Of a stretch of 64,000 nt of DNA, positions 58,944-64,000 are shown in pieces. A model generated the notes under the pieces. The model was not told the origin of the DNA and did not search any database. It saw only the letters and a list, made by a program, of their open reading frames with translations. Positions within the stretch are counted from its first letter, which is position 1. Every line of letters begins with the position of its first letter. Origin of the DNA: Haliea sp963974125 (GTDB lineage Bacteria > Pseudomonadota > Gammaproteobacteria > Pseudomonadales > Halieaceae). Location of the stretch: positions 1 to 64,000 of the forward strand of contig CAXBCH010000003.1 of assembly GCA_963974125.1 (NCBI GenBank), read 5' to 3'. The position numbers and the translations under genes were made by a program.

Positions 58944-59426
58944 ATGGAGCGTCTGACCACGCTGTACATCGACAAGGAAAGCCACAAGTTTTCCGCAGCC
59001 CATTTCACCATTTTTTCCGCCACCGAGCGGGAACGGCTGCACGGCCACAATTACTCGGTGTCGGCCAAAATCGTCGCACCCATGGGTGACAATGGCTTCG
59101 CGGCGGATTACAACGTCTACAAGCGCCGCCTCAAGTCGCTCTGCGATGCCCTCGATGAATACCTGTTGCTGGCGGCGGAGTCACCATTCCAGAGTATTGA
59201 AGAAGACGGCGCTTACTACCGGGTGTACTTCGCTGATGAGGAAATGCTGTTTCTGCAAGCGGATACGCGGGTATTGCCGCTGCGCAACGCCACGGTGGAA
59301 GAATTCTCCAGCTACCTGCTGCAGCAGCTGTTGCTGCTGTCCGCGAACGACGATCTGCGTGAAATCGAGCTGTGCGTGGCCTCCGGCCCGGGCCAGAAGG
59401 GCTGCGCCAGTTGGCGCAAGCCCTGA
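58944..59426 (+). CDS. 6-pyruvoyltetrahydropterin/6-carboxytetrahydropterin synthase-like protein lacking the usual catalytic residues
   Basis: A 160-residue T-fold protein. The zinc-binding histidines are present (SHKFSAAHF and LHGHNYSV). The residues that form the QueD/PTPS catalytic apparatus are not in place: the Cys normally three residues before LHGH is Arg, and the LDHH position reads LDEY. The usual pterin-anchoring Glu (VKET) aligns with a non-acidic residue in CVASGPGQKGCASW. It may have another activity or a binding role. The ATG at 58944 follows a weak site. It is divergent from the SDR-yhhQ unit and convergent with prlC. Confidence 0.8.
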   Translation: MERLTTLYIDKESHKFSAAHFTIFSATERERLHGHNYSVSAKIVAPMGDNGFAADYNVYKRRLKSLCDALDEYLLLAAESPFQSIEEDGAYYRVYFADEEMLFLQADTRVLPLRNATVEEFSSYLLQQLLLLSANDDLREIELCVASGPGQKGCASWRKP

Positions 59427-59434
59427 CCCGGCTC

Positions 59435-61465
59435 TCAGGCGGCGATGCCGCTGTGCCGCAGCAGCGGCTCGATATCGGGTTCGCGGCCACGGAAGGACAC
59501 AAACAGGCTCATGGCATCTCGTGAGCCACCCGCCTCGAGAATATGGCGGCGGAACTCGAGCCCGGTATGCGGGTTGAAGATGCCTTCCTCCTCAAAGCGC
59601 GCAAACGCATCCGCCGACAGGACTTCCGCCCACTTGTAGCTGTAGTAGCCCGCCGCATAGCCGCCACCGAAAATATGGCCGAAGCTGTTCTGGAAGCGAT
59701 TCTCCGGGATGGCGGGGATCACTGCCACTTCCCCGCGCACCTCATCCAGCAGCCCCTGCACGGTGACCTCCGGCTCGCCCCACAGCTGGTGCAGGCGGAA
59801 ATCGAACAGGGCGAATTCGAGCTGCCGCACCATCTGCATGCCGGACTGGAAGTTCTTCGCCGCCAGCATTTTCTCCAGCAGGGCTGCCGGCAGTGGTTCC
59901 CCGGTAGTGACATGTCCGGAAATGAAGCTCAGTGCCTCCGGCTGGTGGCACCAGTTTTCCAGGAACTGGCTGGGTAGTTCCACCGCATCCCAGGCCACGC
60001 CATTGATGCCGGAAATCGCGGCCACCTGTTGCTGTGTCAGCATGTGGTGCAGGCCGTGCCCGAACTCGTGGAACAGGGTGGTCATTTCGTTCTCGGTCAG
60101 CAGGGAGGGCTGGTCCCCCACTGGGGCAGTGAAGTTGCACACCAGGTAGGCCACTGGTATCTGCAGTTCGCCGCCACTGAGACGGCGCACCCGGCAGCTG
60201 TCCATCCAGGCGCCGCCCTGCTTGTGGCCGCGGGCGTACAGGTCCAGGTAGAAGCGGGCCAGGGTCTCGCCGTCCTGGCGGATCTCGAACAGGCGCGCGT
60301 CGGGGTGGTAGCTGTCGAAGTCGTTGAGCTCCTCGACCTGAAGTCCGTACAGGCGCTGCACCACCTCGAACAGGCCGGACAGTACCCGGTCCACCGGCAG
60401 GTAGGGGCGGATTTCTTCCTGCGAGACCTGGTAGGTGCGCTGGCGCAGCTGCTCACTGTAGTAGGCCACATCCCAGGGCTTGAGGTCGTCCAGGCCGTGT
60501 TCCGCGGCGGCGAACTCGCACAATTCGCGCCATTCCTGCTGCGCCTGCGGTCGCGAGCGTGCGGCCAGCTGGGTCAGGAACTCAATGACGTGGGCGGGCG
60601 ATTCCGCCATCTTGGTGGCAAGGGACAGCTCCGCATAGTTGGCAAAGCCCAGCAGGCCGGCCAGTTCCTGGCGCAGACCCAGGATTTCGGTGATCAGGTC
60701 GGTATTGTCGAAGCGGCCGGCATCGGGGCCGAGCTCCGAGGCGCGGGTGACGTTGGCCGTATAGACTTCCTGCCGCAGGGTACGGTCATCGCAGTAGGTC
60801 AGCACAGGGTAGACAGAGGGGTACTCCAGCGTCAGCAGGCAGCCCTCCAGCCCTTTCTGTTCTGCGGCCTGGCGCGCACTGGCCAGCGCCGTGGCCGGGA
60901 GGCCAGCGAGTTGTTCTGCCGTGACCTGTTTGGTCCAGGCGTTGGTGGCGTCGAGGAGGTTGTCGCTAAAGCGGCTGCCAAGCTCCGACAGGCGCTGCTG
61001 CAATTCCGCATAGCGCTGCTTTTGTGCGGTCGGCAGGGCCACGCCAGCCAGCCTGAAGTCGCGCAGGGCATTGTTGACCGCCTGGCGCCTGTCCTGCGGA
61101 AGATCGTCGAAGTCGCTGCGTTGCGCCAGATCGCGATAGGCCTCATACAGTGCCGTGTGCTGGCCCATCCAGGTAGTGTACTCGGACAGCAGCGGCAGGC
61201 AGGCATTGTAGGCCTCACGCAGGGCCTCACTGTTGAGCACCCCGTTGAGATGGCCCACCGGCGACCAGCACTGCGCCAGCTCGTCCTCCATGTCCTCGAT
61301 GGGCTGGAGCAGGGAGTCCCAGCTGTGGGGCCCCGGGGCAGCAAGCAGTTCCTCGATCCGGCGCTTGTTGCGCTCTATGAGTGAGCTGACCGCGGGCACT
61401 ACATGCTCGGGGCGAATGGCTGAAAACGGGGGCAGGGTATTCTTTTCAAGCAGCGGGTTCTTCAT
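59435..61465 (-). CDS. prlC: Oligopeptidase A (M3 family zinc peptidase)
   Basis: Cytoplasmic metallopeptidase degrading short peptides, including signal peptides after cleavage. The 676-residue protein opens NPLLEKNTLPPFSAIRPEHV and carries the zinc motif HEFGHGLHH in TLFHEFGHGLHHMLTQQ, the downstream Glu in DAVELPSQFLENW, and the substrate-recognition FGHIFGGGYAAGYYSYKWAE near the end. Length and ends match E. coli PrlC. The start at 61465 is divergent from the S9 peptidase gene with 61 bp between. Confidence 0.96.
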   Translation of the reverse strand: MKNPLLEKNTLPPFSAIRPEHVVPAVSSLIERNKRRIEELLAAPGPHSWDSLLQPIEDMEDELAQCWSPVGHLNGVLNSEALREAYNACLPLLSEYTTWMGQHTALYEAYRDLAQRSDFDDLPQDRRQAVNNALRDFRLAGVALPTAQKQRYAELQQRLSELGSRFSDNLLDATNAWTKQVTAEQLAGLPATALASARQAAEQKGLEGCLLTLEYPSVYPVLTYCDDRTLRQEVYTANVTRASELGPDAGRFDNTDLITEILGLRQELAGLLGFANYAELSLATKMAESPAHVIEFLTQLAARSRPQAQQEWRELCEFAAAEHGLDDLKPWDVAYYSEQLRQRTYQVSQEEIRPYLPVDRVLSGLFEVVQRLYGLQVEELNDFDSYHPDARLFEIRQDGETLARFYLDLYARGHKQGGAWMDSCRVRRLSGGELQIPVAYLVCNFTAPVGDQPSLLTENEMTTLFHEFGHGLHHMLTQQQVAAISGINGVAWDAVELPSQFLENWCHQPEALSFISGHVTTGEPLPAALLEKMLAAKNFQSGMQMVRQLEFALFDFRLHQLWGEPEVTVQGLLDEVRGEVAVIPAIPENRFQNSFGHIFGGGYAAGYYSYKWAEVLSADAFARFEEEGIFNPHTGLEFRRHILEAGGSRDAMSLFVSFRGREPDIEPLLRHSGIAA

Positions 61466-61526
61466 AATGACCTGTTGTCTTGCGGCAGAGGCCGTACAGT
61501 TTACCGGATTGAGGCAGGAAGACGGA

Positions 61527-63578
61527 ATGATTGCTGGACAGAGAAGGCTGGTTGGCCTCGGGGTCGCGTTGCTGGCGATGGTGGCGATATCTGCACAGGC
61601 ACGAGTGCCATTTGCAGCTGAAGACGTATTCCAGCTGGCCTGGGCGAGTTCGCCGCTGGTGGATGGCAAGGGCGAGCGGGTACTGTACCTGCGCCACAGC
61701 ATGGACATCATGAGCGACCAGCCACGCAGCAATCTGTGGCGGATCAATGTCGACGGCAGTGACCACCGCCCGGTGACCACCGGGCCCGACAGTATCAGTT
61801 CGCCGGTGTTGGCACCGGATGGCACGCGCGTGGCCTACGTGCGCCGTGACGACAGCGGCCCCCAGTTGTATGTCAGCTGGCTGGATTCCGCCCAGACCGC
61901 GCAGCTGACCCGGGTGCCGCACGGCCCCGCCAACCTGGCCTGGTCACCGGATGGAAAATGGCTGGCCTTCAGAATGCTGGTGCCCGCGGAGGCACCGACT
62001 ATCGGCAGTTTGCCCAGGACACCGGAGGGCGCCCAGTGGGCTGAGGCCCCGGAGGTGGTGGAGCGGATGATCTATCGTGCCGACGGGTCCGGCAGCAAGC
62101 CGCACGGCTACCAGCATGTATTTGTCCTTCCCGCCGCCGGCGGCAGCCCGCGGCAGTTGACCTCGGGCGACTTCCATCACAGCGGCAATATTGCCTGGAG
62201 CGCGGACAGCGCATCCCTGTATATTTCTGCCAACCGCAACCCCGACTGGGAGCAGGACACCCAGAACACGGATCTGTACCGGGTTGAGCTCGGTACCGGG
62301 GCCATTACCGCGCTTACGGATCGCCGCGGTCCCGATACCCAGGTGACAGTGTCTCCGGACGGCAAGCGGCTGGCCTGGGTTGGCTGGGATGACCGCGGGC
62401 TCGGTTACCACCGGCAGCGCCTGTATGTGATGGCTGTCGACGGCGGCGACCGCCGTGAGCTGCTCCCGGAGCTGGACCGCAACATCCAGCACCCGAGCTG
62501 GTCTGCCGATGGCAAGCGCCTGCTGTTCTACTACGACGATCGTGGCGACACCCTGCTCGCGGCGACCGATCTGGCCGGGCGGATGCAGGTACTGGCGCGG
62601 GGTCTCGGCGGCAAGCAGCTGGGCCGCCCGTACGCTGGCGCGGATTACGCCGCCGGCGGCCAGCACTTTGTCTACACCGCAGGCAGTGCGGGCTCGCCAG
62701 CGGAACTGGTGGCGGGGCGTTTCGGCAGCGACCGGCGGCAGCAGCTGACGGCGCTCAATGAAAACCTGCTGGCGCACCGGGATCTGGGCGAGGTGCGGGA
62801 AATGACCTTCGACTCGTCTCACGACGGTCGCGACATCCAGGCCTGGGTGGTGCTGCCACCGGACTTCGACCCGGCCCGCAAGTATCCGCTGATCCTGGAG
62901 ATCCACGGTGGTCCGTTTGCCAACTACGGGCCGCGTTTTGCGGCGGAACTGCAGCTGTTTGCAGCCGCGGGTTACGTGGTGCTGTACATCAACCCGCGCG
63001 GCAGCACCAGCTATGGGGAGGAGTTCGCCAACCTGATCCACCACAACTACCCCGGCGAGGATTACGACGACCTCATGTCCGGGGTGGAGGCGTTGCTGGC
63101 GCAGGGCTACGTGGACCCGGAGCAGCTGTTTGTCACCGGCGGCAGTGGCGGTGGCACCCTGACCGCCTGGATCGTCGGCAAGAACGACCGCTTCCGGGCG
63201 GCGGTGGTCGCCAAGCCCGTCATCAACTGGACCAGCTTCGTGCTCACGGCGGACATGCCGAGTTATTTTGCCCGCTACTGGTTTGGAGAAATGCCCTGGG
63301 AGAACCCCGAGGCCTACTGGCGCCGTTCACCCCTGTCCCTGGTGGGCAATGTGACCACGCCCACCATGCTCCTGACCGGGGAGAATGACCTGCGCACGCC
63401 GATGGCGGAGACCGAACAGTATTACCAGGCGTTGCAGCTGCGCGGTGTGGATACCGCCATGGTCCGGGTCCCGGGCGCTGCGCACCTGATTGCCCAGCGC
63501 CCCAGCCAGCTGGTAGCCAAGGTGGCGGCGATCCTGGGCTGGTTCGAGCGCTATCGGGAGCCTTCGGGCGCCGGCTGA
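61527..63578 (+). CDS. S9-family serine peptidase (acylaminoacyl/dipeptidyl peptidase type)
   Basis: Secreted peptidase of 683 residues releasing N-terminal residues or dipeptides. Signal peptide (AMVAISAQARVP), then a seven-blade WD/beta-propeller region with repeated SPDGKRLAWVGWD and WSPDGKWLAF patterns. The C-terminal alpha/beta-hydrolase domain has LEIHGGPFANYGPRF, the nucleophile in TGGSGGGTLTAW, Asp in LLTGENDLRTP and His in PGAAHLIAQRP. AGGAAG lies before the ATG. It is divergent from prlC, giving two peptidases at one locus. Confidence 0.94.
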   Translation: MIAGQRRLVGLGVALLAMVAISAQARVPFAAEDVFQLAWASSPLVDGKGERVLYLRHSMDIMSDQPRSNLWRINVDGSDHRPVTTGPDSISSPVLAPDGTRVAYVRRDDSGPQLYVSWLDSAQTAQLTRVPHGPANLAWSPDGKWLAFRMLVPAEAPTIGSLPRTPEGAQWAEAPEVVERMIYRADGSGSKPHGYQHVFVLPAAGGSPRQLTSGDFHHSGNIAWSADSASLYISANRNPDWEQDTQNTDLYRVELGTGAITALTDRRGPDTQVTVSPDGKRLAWVGWDDRGLGYHRQRLYVMAVDGGDRRELLPELDRNIQHPSWSADGKRLLFYYDDRGDTLLAATDLAGRMQVLARGLGGKQLGRPYAGADYAAGGQHFVYTAGSAGSPAELVAGRFGSDRRQQLTALNENLLAHRDLGEVREMTFDSSHDGRDIQAWVVLPPDFDPARKYPLILEIHGGPFANYGPRFAAELQLFAAAGYVVLYINPRGSTSYGEEFANLIHHNYPGEDYDDLMSGVEALLAQGYVDPEQLFVTGGSGGGTLTAWIVGKNDRFRAAVVAKPVINWTSFVLTADMPSYFARYWFGEMPWENPEAYWRRSPLSLVGNVTTPTMLLTGENDLRTPMAETEQYYQALQLRGVDTAMVRVPGAAHLIAQRPSQLVAKVAAILGWFERYREPSGAG

Positions 63579-63593
63579 GCGCGGCGCGGAAAC

Positions 63594-64000
63594 TCAGTCC
63601 TGCGGTTCGCTGCGCCGCTTCGTCAACGGCGCGAAGCCGTCGTTGGCGGGCCTGGGGCTGGCCTTGCCGCGGGGCTTGCCCTTGGCCTTGCGATCCCGCA
63701 ACCGGTCTTTCTTTTTCGCCTCGGGCACCTTGCCGGTTTTCTTCTTGTGGCCGGCGGCCTTGCCCGAGGATTTCATTTTCTTGGGGCCGGCGTACCGCGC
63801 CTTCAGCCCGGGCAGGGCGCGCGCTTCCATTTCCAGGTTCAGGTAGCGCTGGATACTGATCATCAGGTTCCAGTCCGCGGCTGTTACCAGGGAAATCGCC
63901 AGGCCCTGGCTGCCGGCGCGGCCGGTACGACCGGTGCGGTGCAGGTAGTCGTCGCCGCTGAACGGCAGATCGTAGTTGATGACCGTGTCGATGCCTTCGA
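63594..64000 (-). CDS. DEAD-box RNA helicase, C-terminal end (N-terminal part outside window)
   Basis: The last 135 codons of an ATP-dependent RNA helicase are visible. Helicase motifs V-VI are present (EGIDTVINYDLPFSGDDYLH, then RTGRTGRAG), followed by SIQRYLNLEMEARALPGLK and a strongly basic, Lys/Gly/Ala-rich tail (KKMKSSGKAAGHKKKTG ... KASPRPANDG). The tail type suggests an RhlE-like member. The subfamily cannot be settled without the N-terminus. Confidence 0.9.
   Translation of the reverse strand, partial: EGIDTVINYDLPFSGDDYLHRTGRTGRAGSQGLAISLVTAADWNLMISIQRYLNLEMEARALPGLKARYAGPKKMKSSGKAAGHKKKTGKVPEAKKKDRLRDRKAKGKPRGKASPRPANDGFAPLTKRRSEPQD

Noticed and set aside
63594..63863. Small basic protein of 89 residues
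   Set aside because: It is in frame with, and only the C-terminal tail of, the DEAD-box helicase that continues past the window edge.
1..64000. tRNA, rRNA, CRISPR array or prophage
   Set aside because: I looked for CCA-ended cloverleaf arrangements, regularly spaced repeats and phage structural genes and found none convincing.

Overview
This 64 kb window comes from a high-GC, Gram-negative, aerobic gammaproteobacterium. The gene content points to the marine OM60/NOR5-Halieaceae or Cellvibrionales-like groups: an Rnf complex beside metG, apbC and dcd; a purN-purM / DUF2066-perM-hda block; paired acyl-CoA dehydrogenases with TetR regulators and a TonB receptor; and a single-chain indolepyruvate oxidoreductase. 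The taxonomic placement is inference, because there is no rRNA gene here.

Layout. 1-4.0 kb is an insertion-sequence zone. It holds the tnpA-tnpB-tnpC end of an IS66-family element, an adjacent intact IS110-family element of IS1111 type with a plausible bridge-RNA region, a strong terminator, a run of back-to-back hairpins and a degenerate IS66-like end. 4.0-7.0 kb carries a secreted protein with a C-terminal sorting-type tail and a YadGH-type ABC exporter. 7.0-17.4 kb is a catabolic island: an Old-Yellow-Enzyme/dienoyl-CoA-reductase-like flavoenzyme, an acyl-CoA ligase, two acyl-CoA dehydrogenases, two TetR regulators and a TonB-dependent receptor, with a strong palindrome between one regulator and one dehydrogenase. 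17.5-18.1 kb is a peroxiredoxin with a perfect 12-2-12 palindrome upstream.

18.2-25.8 kb is the most distinctive region: a five-gene multiheme cytochrome operon on the minus strand. In transcription order it encodes a NapC/CymA-type quinol dehydrogenase, a mosaic multiheme protein ending in a DMSO-reductase/ethylbenzene-dehydrogenase-like heme domain, an MtrA/DmsE-type decaheme cytochrome, an MtrB-type outer-membrane barrel and an OmcA/MtrC-type decaheme lipoprotein. Together these form a complete route for electrons from quinol through the periplasm and outer membrane to the cell surface. The mosaic protein appears to combine a duplicated MtrA-like module with a NapC-like two-heme module, which makes this locus the best candidate for an undescribed variant of extracellular electron transfer.

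26-33.8 kb holds a pectinacetylesterase-type lipoprotein, a large Ig-like/EF-hand-like lipoprotein, a divergent Nramp-like transporter, a family-2 glycosyltransferase, a possible HolD, RimI and a small acidic protein. 33.8-51.5 kb is mostly housekeeping: rnfABCDGE, metG, apbC, dcd, purM-purN, DUF2066-perM-hda, an OmpA-family protein, and the methionine-salvage pair ybdL-yafV with an Lrp-type regulator. 51.6-56.2 kb encodes indolepyruvate ferredoxin oxidoreductase and an amino-acid dehydrogenase, probably a pair for oxidising amino acids through 2-oxo acids. 56.2-64 kb contains a diguanylate cyclase, a queuosine-precursor transporter, a short-chain dehydrogenase, a pterin-synthase-like protein lacking the usual catalytic residues, oligopeptidase A, an S9 peptidase and the 3' end of a DEAD-box helicase. 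I saw no tRNA, rRNA or CRISPR array.
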